Assembly (NCBI GenBank): GCA_963725615.1
Contig: CAVRZO010000011.1
Coordinates: 1-64,000, forward strand
Source of the DNA: JAIQFF01 sp963725615
Lineage (GTDB): Bacteria; Acidobacteriota; Terriglobia; Terriglobales; Acidobacteriaceae
DNA: 64,000 bases
Reading direction: 5' to 3'
Shown here: positions 29,250 through 38,015 of the stretch, one piece after another
How the letters are laid out: each line of letters starts with the position of its first letter
How positions within the stretch are numbered: the first letter of the stretch is position 1
The notes under the pieces: generated by a model
The model's input: only the letters and a program-made list of their open reading frames with translations
Databases searched by the model: none
Told to the model about the DNA's origin: nothing
Position numbers and translations under genes: made by a program

Positions 29250-29305
29250 ATCCCACCCACCCTTTTCGCAAACGACGCGAAAGAGGGTGGGGCACCCGGG
29301 CTTGA
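29250..29305. repeat. CCACCC...GGGTGG hairpin repeat with GGGGCACCCGGG tail (copy 1)
   Basis: CCACCCTTTTCGC pairs with GCGAAA-G-AGGGTGG (29257-29290) and is followed by GGGCACCCGGG. A second copy with the same stem and tail is at 51690-51742. It follows the lysS stop on the minus strand. Confidence 0.7.
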
Positions 29306-29313
29306 GGTGAACT

Positions 29314-30904
29314 TTACTTCTCCGTGTCCTCGGTGTCCTCTGTGGTTGAGGCTTTCTCCGGCCTCAGCAACGGAAACAAGATCACGTCCCGGATAGTGTG
29401 CGAGTCGGTCAGCAGCATGGCCAGACGGTCCACACCGACGCCCACGCCGCCCGCCGGAGGCATGCCATACGAAAGCGCACGGATGTAATCTTCATCCATT
29501 TGATGGGCTTCGTCGTCGCCGCGCTCTCGCTCCTGTAACTGTTGTTCGAAGCGGCGGCGCTGGTCTTCGGGATCGTTCAATTCGCTGAAGCCGTTGGCAA
29601 TTTCCATCTTTCCGGCAAAAATTTCCCAGCGCTCGGTCCAGTCCGGTTCGTCCGCCTTTTGCTTGGACAGCGGCGATACGGCGGTAGGGAACTCGTAGAT
29701 GATGGTCGGCTGAATTAGATGTTCTTCGGCCGCTGCCTCGAACAAGGCTGCGATGGTTTTTCCCACCGGCTCCTTGGGATCGTAAGCCACATGCGCGTGA
29801 GCTGAGTTAAAGCGCTTTACCAGCGCTTCCACAGCCTCGGCCGACGCGAAGTCGGACATCTGCGGCTTTGCGCCCGCGGCCTCCGGCCAGTGCTGAATGA
29901 TGGCTTCGCGCATGGTCAGCCGCCGCCAGTTCGACCCGGCCCAATCAATTTCGTCCTCACCCCACTTGGTCTTGGTACCGCCGGTTACGTCTATTGGCGG
30001 CCTGCTCAATCAGTTGCTGGGTCAGGTCCATCACGCCGCGATAGTCGGTATAAGCTTGGTAAAACTCGAGCATGGTGAACTCGGGATTCCAGCGCCAGCC
30101 CAGTCCCTCGTTACGGAAGTTACGATTGATTTCGTACACCCGATCAAACCCGCCCACTGTAAGCCGCTTCAGGTACAGCTCCGGCGCGATGCGCAGGAAA
30201 AGGTCCATGTCGAGGGTGTTGTGGTGCGTGACAAACGGCCGCGCCACCGCTCCGCCAGCGATGGGCTGCATCATCGGCGTTTCCACTTCAACAAATCCAT
30301 GCGCGTCCATAAAGCGCCGCAGCGACTGCACCAGCTTGCTGCGCTTTAGAAAGACTTCGCGTACCTCGGGATTCATCACCAGGTCAACATAGCGCTGCCG
30401 GTATCGCAGCTCAACGTCGGTCAGCCCATGCCACTTCTCCGGCAGCGGTAACAGATCCTTGGAGAGGAATGTGATTTCCTCCACGTGCACGGATAGTTCC
30501 CCGGTGCGAGTCCGAAACAGATATCCGCTGACCCCGATGTGATCACCGAGATCGAGCAGCTTGTACAGCTCGAAGCCCTTTTCTCCCACCGCATCTTTCT
30601 TGACGTAGATCTGCAGGCGTTGTCCATCCTGCTGCAGGTGCGCGAACCCGGCCTTCCCCATCAACCGGATGGCCATGATGCGTCCGGCGACACGCACGTT
30701 GACTCGCGGATTCTCCAGTTGCTCGGCAGTCTTCGCCGAGTGCTCTGCCAGAATTTGCGGAATCGTATGGGTGAATTCGTACTTGCGGGGATAGACCTGC
30801 TGTCCCAGAGCTTCAATCTGTTTCAGCTTCTCGCGCCGCAATTCGTAAATTTTCTCGTCGAGTGCCAAAGGGTTCCTTGTCTTGGGATCGCCAACGAACG
30901 ACAC
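29314..30904 (-). CDS. lysS: Lysyl-tRNA synthetase, class II, with a single-base frameshift
   Basis: Charges tRNA-Lys. The first frame (30904 to about 29996) gives the OB-fold (VRVAGRIMAIRLMGKAGFAH) and motif 2 region (FRNEGLGWRWNPEFTMLEFY). It then runs into a stop at 29957. The second frame from about 29993 continues IDVTGGTKTKWGEDEID through motif 3 (GVGVDRLAMLLTDSHTIRDV) to 29314. Removing one A from AA at 29994-29995 joins them as EQAAIDVTGG, giving about 529 residues. The C-terminal tail EDTEDTEK is encoded by a repeat word (GTGTCCTCGGTGTCCTC). The start is GTG at 30904. It is last in the leftward his cluster. Confidence 0.85.
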
Positions 30905-30968
30905 ACTACATCCGCAAATGGTGAAGTGCGATTATAAACAAGCGGGGAGAGGGGAGACTTCCAGATCG

Positions 30969-31643
30969 TCAGACTTTCAGCAGTTCGAGATAAATGGCCA
31001 TTCCCACCACTGCGTCGACACCCATGACGTCCAGGCGATCGACCTCTTCCTGTGTCCTGATTCCACCGGCCACAATCAGTCGTTTAGAGGTCACACTGCG
31101 CAGTTCGGAAACCACGTCGAGCGGCATCCCCAGCATCAGTCCTTCCGTATCAATGTGGGTGTAGAGAAAACCGCTGCACCAGGATTCGAGAGCTCGCATC
31201 ATCTGGGCCGCGGAAATCTCCGTGAGCTGCCGCCATCCCCGTATTGCCACTTTGCCACCTTTCGAATCCACGGCGAAAATCAGGTTGTCTGCGCCCACTT
31301 CGCTTGCGAGTTGCTCGGCGAACGTACCGTGAATGCGCCCATCCTTAATCAAGGAAGACCCGATGATCACCCGCAAAGCGCCGTCCGCCAGCATTTCCCG
31401 GGCTCGCTCGCCCGTACGAATCCCGCCCCCAACCTGGCAAGGCAGCCGTCGCAACAGCGACCGTACCAGTGCGCGGTTGTCCCCCTGTCCGATGGCAGCA
31501 TCGAGGTCAATAATCTGAACCAGCGGATAAGGAGCGAAGCGTTCGATCCAGGGTTCGAAGTCATCGAACTCGAGCGCCTTCTTCTCTCCCTGCACCAGCT
31601 GAACGATCTTGCCTCCCATCAGATCAATCGAAGGGATCAGCAT
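30969..31643 (-). CDS. hisA: Phosphoribosylformimino-AICAR-phosphate isomerase (HisA)
   Basis: Fourth step of histidine synthesis, a (beta/alpha)8 isomerase. The 224-residue protein begins MLIPSIDLMGGKIVQL with the catalytic Asp, has VQIIDLDAA, QVGGGIRTGE, LIFAVDSKGGKVAIRGW, YTHIDTEGLMLG and IVAGGIRTQEE. ATG 31643 was chosen; a GTG 6 bp upstream is also open. Its start overlaps the end of hisF, so the two are translationally coupled. It is the last his gene of the operon before lysS. Confidence 0.92.
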   Translation of the reverse strand: MLIPSIDLMGGKIVQLVQGEKKALEFDDFEPWIERFAPYPLVQIIDLDAAIGQGDNRALVRSLLRRLPCQVGGGIRTGERAREMLADGALRVIIGSSLIKDGRIHGTFAEQLASEVGADNLIFAVDSKGGKVAIRGWRQLTEISAAQMMRALESWCSGFLYTHIDTEGLMLGMPLDVVSELRSVTSKRLIVAGGIRTQEEVDRLDVMGVDAVVGMAIYLELLKV

Positions 31644-32410
31644 GGCCACCTCATGGGAATTCCTGCAGCTTGCAACTTCTGCTTGAGTTCACCAATCGGC
31701 GTAATGCCCAGGTGGAAGATGGACGCGGCCAGTGCCGCGTCTGCGCGCCCGTCCCGGAAAACATCCACGAAGTGTTCCGCGGCTCCTGCGCCCCCGGATG
31801 CAATTACAGGAATGTTGACCGCATTCACCACCGTCCGCGTCAATTCGCAATCGAAGCCATCGCGCATTCCGTCACGATCAATCGAGGTGAGCAGGATTTC
31901 GCCAGCACCGGCCTGCTCGGCCTCACTGGCCCATTCCACCGCGTCGCGTCCGGTAGAGTGCCGGCCCCCGGTTGCTTTCACTCCAAACGACATACCGTTT
32001 CCGTTGTTAATGCGCAGAGCATCAATGGCGACGATCACCGCTTGAGAACCATACCGGTGGGCAATTCGGCCAATCAACGTAGGATCGGCCAGGGCCGCGG
32101 AGTTGACCGCGACCTTGTCTGCCCCGGCGTCGAATACGGCCGCGGCATCATCGAGCGAACGGATGCCACCACCCACCGTGAATGGAATAAACAGCTGACG
32201 CGCCGTCCGGCGCACCACCTCGAGCAGCGTGGAACGTTGCTCGTAGGTGGCGGAGATATCCAGCAACACAACTTCATCGGCCCCCGCGCGACCGTGGGTC
32301 AGGGCCAACTGCGCGGGATCTCCCGCGTCGCGAAGCTCAAGAAATTGCACGCCTTTCACCACGCGTCCCGCGTCCACGTCCAGGCAGGCGATAATGCGTT
32401 TGGTCAACAT
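31637..32410 (-). CDS. hisF: Imidazole glycerol phosphate synthase, cyclase subunit (HisF)
   Basis: Barrel subunit that uses ammonia from HisH to make imidazole-glycerol phosphate and AICAR. The 257-residue protein begins LTKRIIACLDVDAGRVVKG with the catalytic Asp and has LLDISATYEQR, PFTVGGGIRSLDDA, VIVAIDALRI and TSIDRDGMRDGFD with the second Asp. It lies 15 bp after hisH and overlaps hisA by 7 bp. Confidence 0.94.
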   Translation of the reverse strand: MLTKRIIACLDVDAGRVVKGVQFLELRDAGDPAQLALTHGRAGADEVVLLDISATYEQRSTLLEVVRRTARQLFIPFTVGGGIRSLDDAAAVFDAGADKVAVNSAALADPTLIGRIAHRYGSQAVIVAIDALRINNGNGMSFGVKATGGRHSTGRDAVEWASEAEQAGAGEILLTSIDRDGMRDGFDCELTRTVVNAVNIPVIASGGAGAAEHFVDVFRDGRADAALAASIFHLGITPIGELKQKLQAAGIPMRWPC

Positions 32411-32425
32411 TGGCGATTCAAGTTC

Positions 32426-33013
32426 CTACAGTTCACAAAAATTACGTAAGAGATGAAGCCCCGCCGTCCCTGATTTTTCAGGGTGAAATTGCACGCCGAA
32501 GAGATGACCCCGCTCCACCACCGCGGAAAATGATCCGCCATACTCGCACCGGCCAACGGTAGCTTCGACCAACGGAGCCCGGTAGGAGTGAGTGAAATAC
32601 ACGAAAGAATTCTCGGGAAGTCCGCGCAGCAATCGTGAAGTTCCAGCCACCTGCAATTGGTTCCAGCCCACGTGCGGTGATTTCACTGCGACAGGGAACT
32701 TCTCGCATTCGCCCGCAAACAAACCCAAGCCACGAAGCTGGGGCGCCTCGCGGCTGGATTCGAACATCCACTGCATACCTAGACAAATACCAAGCAGGGG
32801 AATCTGCCGGTCGATCGCCTTTACGACCGCAGCTTGCAGAGCCCCCGACAGGGCAGTAGTGGCTTCGAAATTTCCTACGCCCGGCAGAACGATCTTGCTG
32901 GCCCGGGCGATCTCTGCGGGGTCGGCGGTGATGGCCGATTCGTATCCCAGGTGGTCAAAGGCCTTTTTTACTGAGGCAAGATTTCCAGCTTGATAGTCAA
33001 CGATCGCGATCAC
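32426..33013 (-). CDS. hisH: Imidazole glycerol phosphate synthase, glutaminase subunit (HisH)
   Basis: Class-I glutamine amidotransferase partner of HisF. The 195-residue protein has VDYQAGNLASV, LPGVGNFEA, the nucleophile elbow GICLGMQWMFESS with Cys, and FGVQFHPEKSG with the catalytic His-Glu pair. Start ATG at 33013 overlaps the hisB stop by 4 bp, as is common in compact his operons. Confidence 0.94.
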   Translation of the reverse strand: MIAIVDYQAGNLASVKKAFDHLGYESAITADPAEIARASKIVLPGVGNFEATTALSGALQAAVVKAIDRQIPLLGICLGMQWMFESSREAPQLRGLGLFAGECEKFPVAVKSPHVGWNQLQVAGTSRLLRGLPENSFVYFTHSYRAPLVEATVGRCEYGGSFSAVVERGHLFGVQFHPEKSGTAGLHLLRNFCEL

Positions 33014-33597
33014 AGTAGTCCTTTCGTGCTGGGCAACAGGCGGGCCATCCGCCGGTCACGCCAGCAGGCCGCTCGCAGCGCGCGCGAGAAAGCCTTGAAC
33101 AAAGACTCGATCTTGTGATGGTTGGAGCGCCCGTACAGCACACGGGCGTGAACATTAGCGCGCGCGCCGCGGGCAAAGCCTTCGAAGAAGTCATAAACAA
33201 GTTCAGCCTGCAGGTCGCCCACCAGGCGCTGCCGCACTTTTGTATCGACCACGCTGGATGCGCGCCCGCCAAAGTCAACTGCCGCGAGGCCGAGAGTCTC
33301 GTCCATCGGCATGACAAAATATCCGGCGCGCAGAACCCCGCGCTTCGACCCCAGCGCTTTGTGAAACGCCTCTCCCAGAACGATGCCGACGTCTTCCACC
33401 GTGTGGTGCTGGTCCACATCGAGGTCGCCTTGGGCGTGCAGTTCAAGGTCGAATCCGCCGTGCCGGGCAAAGAGCTCCAGCATGTGGTCAAAGAAGCGGA
33501 TGCCGGTCGATACCTTGTACTGGCCCCGTCCGTCGATGTTCAGCACGGCCCGGATTGTGGTTTCCTGCGTCTTACGCTCGATCGAAGCCCGTCTCAT
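33010..33597 (-). CDS. hisB: Imidazoleglycerol-phosphate dehydratase (HisB, monofunctional)
   Basis: Mn2+-dependent dehydratase of histidine synthesis. The 195-residue protein shows TGIRFFDHMLELFARHGGFD, DLDVDQHHTVEDVGI and AVDFGGRA, with the two His-rich metal sites. There is no HAD-type phosphatase domain, so histidinol phosphatase must be encoded elsewhere. ATG at 33597 overlaps hisC by 4 bp; the longer open frame upstream is the shadow of hisC. Confidence 0.94.
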   Translation of the reverse strand: MRRASIERKTQETTIRAVLNIDGRGQYKVSTGIRFFDHMLELFARHGGFDLELHAQGDLDVDQHHTVEDVGIVLGEAFHKALGSKRGVLRAGYFVMPMDETLGLAAVDFGGRASSVVDTKVRQRLVGDLQAELVYDFFEGFARGARANVHARVLYGRSNHHKIESLFKAFSRALRAACWRDRRMARLLPSTKGLL

Positions 33598-34673
33598 GCC
33601 GGCGTCCTTTCTCCCCAGCCAATTTGCTGCAGCGTCTCGTGCAGCGCGACCAGCAGGCGTTCCGTGTGTTCCTGCCAGCCCGCCGTGATGCGAACGCAGC
33701 CCTCGCAACCGAAATCGGACGACCGGTCGCGCACCAGAATCCCGCGCCTTCTCATCCCCTGGACAAACTCCGCGTGCAGCGGACCGATTCGCGCCAGCAC
33801 GAAATTTGCCTGGCTGGGCCAGAAGGGAATTCCGAGGACGCGGAATTTCTCTTCCAACCGGTCCCGGCTGGCCTTCACTTCGCCCACATACCGGCGAACA
33901 TAATCCTGATCGGCCAGCGCCGCCGGCAGACACGCCAGCGCGACCCCGTTCACGTTGTAGGGCGAGCAGGCCCGGCGCAGACTCTGCACCTGCTGCGCCG
34001 CGCCCGCCAGTACGCCAACCCTGAAACTGGCCATGCCATAGGCCTTGGAAAATGTTCGCGCAATGAAAAGGTTTTCCACCTGGCCGGCATACTCCAGAAG
34101 CGATTCGCCATAAAATTCGAAGTAAGCCTCATCCACCAGGACCGCGGCCTGGGGAGCGCTCCGGGCAATCAGCAACAAGTCCTCCGCGGAGGCTACCGCG
34201 CCGGTCGGATTGTTCGGATTTGCAATGGCGATCAGTCGGGTCTTCGGAGCCGTAGTGTGCGCCATCACTTTGCCCGTGGGAAAACGAAAATCTTTGTCCG
34301 CGGGAATCGGAATGACCCGTGCTCCGGTCGCACCCGCGCAGATCTGGTACATCGCGAAGGTCGGTACCACAATCAAGGCGTCGTCCTTCGCTTCCAGGTA
34401 CGCTTCGCAGACCAGGTGAATCGCTTCGTCCACGCCATTGGTCAACAGCACTTGCTCAGGTTGCAACCCCAGAAACGATGCAACTTCACGTTCCACTGGC
34501 TCGCGCTCCGGATAGCACGCCATCTGCTCCGGCTGCAGCTGGCGCAAACGCTCGATCACTCGCGGCGAACATCCCCCGGTGTTCTCGTTGAAATCCAGGC
34601 GCAATCCGGAGCGGTCGCCCAGGGGCGGTTGGTACTGCTTCAACTTGCGCACGGCAAGGCGGGCTTCAAGCAT
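33594..34673 (-). CDS. hisC: Histidinol-phosphate aminotransferase (HisC)
   Basis: PLP-dependent fold-type I transaminase. The 359-residue protein has LDFNENTGGCSP at the N-terminus, LTNGVDEAIHL, ANPNNPTGA, VDEAYFEFYG and the Schiff-base Lys in ARTFSKAYGMAS. It overlaps hisD by 8 bp. The C-terminal VRITAGWQEHTERL is typical of the family. Confidence 0.93.
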   Translation of the reverse strand: MLEARLAVRKLKQYQPPLGDRSGLRLDFNENTGGCSPRVIERLRQLQPEQMACYPEREPVEREVASFLGLQPEQVLLTNGVDEAIHLVCEAYLEAKDDALIVVPTFAMYQICAGATGARVIPIPADKDFRFPTGKVMAHTTAPKTRLIAIANPNNPTGAVASAEDLLLIARSAPQAAVLVDEAYFEFYGESLLEYAGQVENLFIARTFSKAYGMASFRVGVLAGAAQQVQSLRRACSPYNVNGVALACLPAALADQDYVRRYVGEVKASRDRLEEKFRVLGIPFWPSQANFVLARIGPLHAEFVQGMRRRGILVRDRSSDFGCEGCVRITAGWQEHTERLLVALHETLQQIGWGERTPA

Positions 34674-35907
34674 GGCCGCACCTCAACTCGATCGAGCGCC
34701 CGTGGGCTCGAAGCCCCTCGGCCTGGGCCAGGGCCAGGAGTGAAGGCGCAATCTTCCGCAGGCCCGCGCGCGACAGTTCCTGCACCGTCATCACCTTGAC
34801 GAAGTCGAGCACGCTCAACCCGCCGCGGAAGCGTGCGACGCCTCCGGTGGGCAATACGTGATTTGGCCCAGATCCATAGTCCCCCGCGGCCTGCGCCGAA
34901 TAGTTTCCGAGAAAAATTGAACCCGCGCTGACGATACCCGGTAGCTTGTCGCGGGTCGTCGTCAGATGTTCTGGCGCGATGCGGTTTGTCCAATCAAGCG
35001 CTTGGGTTGGAGACGTGGCGAGCAGTACCGCCCCATGTTTTCGCAGCGACTGCTGGGCAATCGGATTCCCGCGAGCCAACGCCGCCACCGACCGCGAAAC
35101 CGAGCCCGCAAATTTCCGTGATTTCGTGACCAGCAGCACCAGTGCATCCGGATCGTGCTCCGCTTGTGCGACTAGATCTGACGCTATAAACGCAGACTCG
35201 CCTTCGTCACAAAGAACGAGCCCCTCGGTCGGACCTGCCAGAAAATCGATAGCGCAATCGAAAGCAACAATTTTCTTGGCCGTGGTCACAAACAAATTCC
35301 CCGGCCCGACAATCTTGTTTACCCGGGGAACGCTTTTCGTCCCATAGGCCAGGGCCGCAATCGCCTGCGCCCCGCCGATGCGGTAGAACTCACGCACTCC
35401 CAACAGAGCCGCCGCCGCCAGTGTCGCGGGGGCCGGGCGAGGCGAGACCACTCGAATGTCATTCACTCCCGCGACCTGCGCTGGAATCACGGTCATCAGC
35501 AAAGTTGAGGGCAAGGGGTAGCGCCCGCCGGGCACGTAACATCCGACCGAGCTGAGCGGCCGTATCAACTGGCCCAACTTTCGCCCCTCCTTCACACGTT
35601 CCCACTCCGCAGGTTTTTGCCATTCGCAAAAAGTCCGGATGTTGCCCGCCGCGGCCTCAAGCGCGACCCGGAACTCCCGCGATGAAGTCTTTAGAGCGGC
35701 TTTCATCTCGCCTTCCGAAACGCGCAATGAATCGCCAGCTGCGAGACCATCCCACTTCGCCGCGTATCGCCGCAGAGCCCGGTCTCCGCCGCGGCGTACG
35801 CTCTGGACTATGCGGCGGACCCGCGGCTCGAGCGCGTCAAGCTTCTGTCCACGTTGCTCCAGTTTCCGCACATAACCTTCGGCGGCACGACCTTCGAGAA
35901 TCCGCAT
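34666..35907 (-). CDS. hisD: Histidinol dehydrogenase (HisD)
   Basis: Zn-dependent NAD+ enzyme carrying out the last two oxidations to histidine. The 413-residue protein has SVGCYVPGGRYPLPST, GGAQAIAALAYGT, KIVGPGNLFVTTAKK, GPTEGLVLCDE, AQAEHDPDA and the catalytic IAPEHLTT. ATG at 35907 shares a base with the hisG TAA (TAATG junction). It is a little shorter than the usual 430 residues, through a short N-terminus. Confidence 0.94.
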   Translation of the reverse strand: MRILEGRAAEGYVRKLEQRGQKLDALEPRVRRIVQSVRRGGDRALRRYAAKWDGLAAGDSLRVSEGEMKAALKTSSREFRVALEAAAGNIRTFCEWQKPAEWERVKEGRKLGQLIRPLSSVGCYVPGGRYPLPSTLLMTVIPAQVAGVNDIRVVSPRPAPATLAAAALLGVREFYRIGGAQAIAALAYGTKSVPRVNKIVGPGNLFVTTAKKIVAFDCAIDFLAGPTEGLVLCDEGESAFIASDLVAQAEHDPDALVLLVTKSRKFAGSVSRSVAALARGNPIAQQSLRKHGAVLLATSPTQALDWTNRIAPEHLTTTRDKLPGIVSAGSIFLGNYSAQAAGDYGSGPNHVLPTGGVARFRGGLSVLDFVKVMTVQELSRAGLRKIAPSLLALAQAEGLRAHGRSIELRCGHA

Positions 35908-36776
35908 TACATGACCACCTTGTTCAGCGGATATTCGACGATGCCTTCGGCATTCGCTGCTTTCAGTCGCGGGATAATCTCCCACGCCGCTGACTCTTCA
36001 ATAATCGTGTTCACCGCGACCCAGGCGTCATCGCTGAGCGTGGCGACGGTCGGCTTCTGCAAGGCCGGCAGCACGTCAAGCACCGCCGCCAAATCCGACT
36101 TGCGGACGTTCAGCATCAGACCAACCCGGCCCTGGGCCTCCATCGCACCACGCAGCATCACAGCCAGGTTTTCGATCTTGCGGCGCTTGCCGCCGTCTTT
36201 CCATGCGGAAGTGTTGGCGATGATCTGGGTATTGGATTCAAGCAGGGTGTCAATAATGCGGAGGTGATTCGCCCGCAGCGAGCTGCCGGTCTCAGTGACT
36301 TCCACGATGGCGTCTGCCAACGTTGGAGGCTTCACCTCGGTCGCTCCCCAGGAAAACTCCACGCGTACGCTGACGCCTTTTTTCTCAAAATAATTTCGCG
36401 TTACGTTCACCAATTCAGTGGCGACGATGCAGTTTGTAAGATCTTCAGCGCGCTGGTACGCAGAAGCCTCGGGCACAGCCAAAACCCAACGCACTTTGCC
36501 GCGGCTCTGCTTGGCGTAGACCAGGTCGGCGACGGTCACAACCTCGAGGCCGCTTTCCATCACCCAGTCGAGCCCAGTTAGCCCCGCATCGAGCACGCCG
36601 TGCTCCACGTAGCGAGCCATCTCCTGGGCGCGAATCAGCATGCACTCGACATCCGGATCGGCGGTGCTCGCGGAGTACGATCGGCCGTTGGTATAGACGT
36701 TGAGTCCGGCGCGTGCAAACAACTGCAGAGTTGCCTCCTGCAAACTTCCCTTGGGGATGCCTATACGCAGCTTCAT
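35907..36776 (-). CDS. hisG: ATP phosphoribosyltransferase, long form (HisG)
   Basis: Committed, feedback-regulated first step of histidine synthesis. The 289-residue protein has LRIGIPKGSLQEATLQLF, DAGLTGLDWV, ATELVNVTRNYF and DAIVEVTETGSSLRAN, the PRPP-binding loop. The C-terminal region after about residue 215 is the ACT-like regulatory domain of the long form, so HisZ is not required. It overlaps hisI by 4 bp. Confidence 0.94.
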   Translation of the reverse strand: MKLRIGIPKGSLQEATLQLFARAGLNVYTNGRSYSASTADPDVECMLIRAQEMARYVEHGVLDAGLTGLDWVMESGLEVVTVADLVYAKQSRGKVRWVLAVPEASAYQRAEDLTNCIVATELVNVTRNYFEKKGVSVRVEFSWGATEVKPPTLADAIVEVTETGSSLRANHLRIIDTLLESNTQIIANTSAWKDGGKRRKIENLAVMLRGAMEAQGRVGLMLNVRKSDLAAVLDVLPALQKPTVATLSDDAWVAVNTIIEESAAWEIIPRLKAANAEGIVEYPLNKVVM

Positions 36777-37150
36777 GGCAGGGATCCTTCGGTCTGGGCT
36801 GATTTCCTGCTTAAAGGCAGGCTCTCAGTGAAGCAGGACCGGGTTCCGTTATGGCAGACCACGCCTTCCCCCTGCACCCGCACCTGGAGCAGAATCGTGT
36901 CGCGATCGCAGTCGGTCGAAGCAGAAATTACTTCGAGCCGGTTGCCGGAAGTCTCGCCCTTTGTCCAAAGCTGGTTGCGGGTACGACTGAAGAAAGTGAC
37001 ATAGCCGGCCCGCAATGTCTGTTCGAATGCTTCCCGATTCATGAAGCCCAGCATCAGCACTTCGCCGCTCGACGCGTCCTGGACAATGGCGGGAAGCAGG
37101 CCTTGCATCTTGTCGAAGTCAATTTCCTGGTACATGGTTTGTTTGGACAT
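36773..37150 (-). CDS. hisI: Phosphoribosyl-AMP cyclohydrolase (HisI, monofunctional)
   Basis: Zn- and Mg-dependent opening of the adenine ring of phosphoribosyl-AMP. The 125-residue protein has FMNREAFEQTL, TFFSRTRNQLWTKGETSGN, STDCDRDTILLQV with the metal Asp and Cys residues, and GVVCHNGTRSCF with the two Zn Cys. There is no HisE domain, so phosphoribosyl-ATP pyrophosphohydrolase lies outside this operon. It is the first structural gene after the His attenuator; GGAG precedes the ATG. Confidence 0.94.
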   Translation of the reverse strand: MSKQTMYQEIDFDKMQGLLPAIVQDASSGEVLMLGFMNREAFEQTLRAGYVTFFSRTRNQLWTKGETSGNRLEVISASTDCDRDTILLQVRVQGEGVVCHNGTRSCFTESLPLSRKSAQTEGSLP

Positions 37151-37177
37151 GGATTCTCCAAATTTGTGGCTACAAAC

Positions 37178-37211
37178 AAAAAGCCCGCTGTCGCATATCG
37201 CGTCAGCGGGC
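37178..37211 (-). terminator. his attenuator (intrinsic terminator)
   Basis: Minus strand: GCCCGCTG, loop of 13 bases, CAGCGGGC, followed by TTTTTG. It sits between the His leader peptide and hisI, the classic position for a transcription attenuator. Confidence 0.88.
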
Positions 37212-37241
37212 CGAATCTTGGTGATTGAGTTCTAACCTATC

Positions 37242-37307
37242 TCAGCACACCCCCGCCAACACGTTGTGCACGTGATGGTGATGGTGGAGATGGGAAAGAA
37301 AACTCAT
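37242..37307 (-). CDS. hisL: his operon leader peptide
   Basis: ATG at 37307 opens a 21-codon frame ending in TGA at 37244-37242. Residues 6-14 read HLHHHHHVH, so seven of 21 residues are His. Ribosome stalling on these codons when His-tRNA is scarce should stop formation of the terminator at 37178-37211. The predicted promoter's -10 box ends 7 bp before this ATG, so the transcript would begin at or within a few bases of the start codon; the peptide seems to be made from a leaderless mRNA end. It is too short for ordinary gene finders. Confidence 0.85.
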   Translation of the reverse strand: MSFLSHLHHHHHVHNVLAGVC

Positions 37308-37314
37308 TGATAAA

Positions 37315-37343
37315 AACATACCTGATGCCACGGCCGCTGTCAA
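37315..37343 (-). promoter_or_regulatory. Promoter of the his operon
   Basis: Minus strand: perfect TTGACA (37343-37338), 17-bp spacer, TATGTT (37320-37315). The expected start of transcription is about 37308, next to the leader ATG at 37307. Confidence 0.75.
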
Positions 37344-37365
37344 AAGTTTAGTCGGCCCCCTCAGG

Positions 37366-37426
37366 GGCCACCACAACCCACGTGGGGACAGCCGCCCCTG
37401 GTTGTCCAGCGGAGCAAAGCTCCGCT
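37366..37426 (+). repeat. Double-hairpin repeat, copy 1
   Basis: CACCACAACCCACGTGGGGA leads into a first hairpin (GGACAGC / GTTGTCC, with one G-T pair) and then a second (AGCGGAGC, loop AAA, GCTCCGCT). It lies between the his promoter and the VOC gene. It belongs with copies at 39556, 43123, 56885 and 61804. Confidence 0.75.
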
Positions 37427-37456
37427 AAAAGCATCCCTGTTTGATAGACTTCCCGC

Positions 37457-37846
37457 ATGCACGCAGGAATTACCGGCGTCCATGTCCTGCTCTACAGCGA
37501 CAACCCGGAAGCCGACCGCGCCTTCTTCCGCGACATTCTCAATTTTCCCGCGGTAGAGGCCGGTGGGGGCTGGCTCATCTTTGCCCTGCCTCCTGCCGAG
37601 GCGGGGATTCACCCTTCCGACGGCGAAAGGCGTCAGCTCCACGGCGGAAGGCGGCTGCTGGGATCAGTTCTATACCTGATGTGCGACAACCTGCCCACGC
37701 TCATGAAATCGCTGCAGGCTAAAGGCGTCAGCTGCTCGCCCGTCGAAACTGAAGACTGGGGAATCAAGACCACGATCCAGTTGCCCAGCGGCGGCGAAGT
37801 TGGCATCTATCAGCCCACACATCCGACAGCGCTTGGCTTAACCTAG
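37457..37846 (+). CDS. VOC (glyoxalase/bleomycin-resistance fold) family protein
   Basis: A 129-residue single-domain protein of the vicinal-oxygen-chelate superfamily. It has GVHVLLYSDNPEADRAFFRD at the N-terminus, WLIFALPPAEAGIHP with a candidate metal His, VLYLMCDNLPTLMKSLQAKG and a C-terminal LPSGGEVGIYQPTHP. Members are metal-dependent lyases, isomerases, dioxygenases or binding proteins; the substrate cannot be told here. It is monocistronic on the plus strand, divergent from the his operon. Confidence 0.75.
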   Translation: MHAGITGVHVLLYSDNPEADRAFFRDILNFPAVEAGGGWLIFALPPAEAGIHPSDGERRQLHGGRRLLGSVLYLMCDNLPTLMKSLQAKGVSCSPVETEDWGIKTTIQLPSGGEVGIYQPTHPTALGLT

Positions 37847-38015
37847 GCAGCCGCTATTGTGCTGGCAATCGTCCCAACCGATCCCACAACCAAGAGGTGT
37901 TTTGTTGACATTGCCGTTCCGCGAGAGTAGGGTTCCGGCGAAACTGCACTGACACTAATTTTGTATAGCACCGGCGTTCTCGCGAAAGCCGGTGACTCGT
38001 TGGGGAGGAATAAGA

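Noticed and set aside
30882..32045. Plus-strand open frame of 387 codons across hisA/hisF
   Set aside because: Shadow of two well-identified his genes.
37898..37930. TTGACA-N17-TAGGGT as promoter of the secreted-protein gene
   Set aside because: The -10 box matches only three of six positions and lies far from the gene, so I did not list it.
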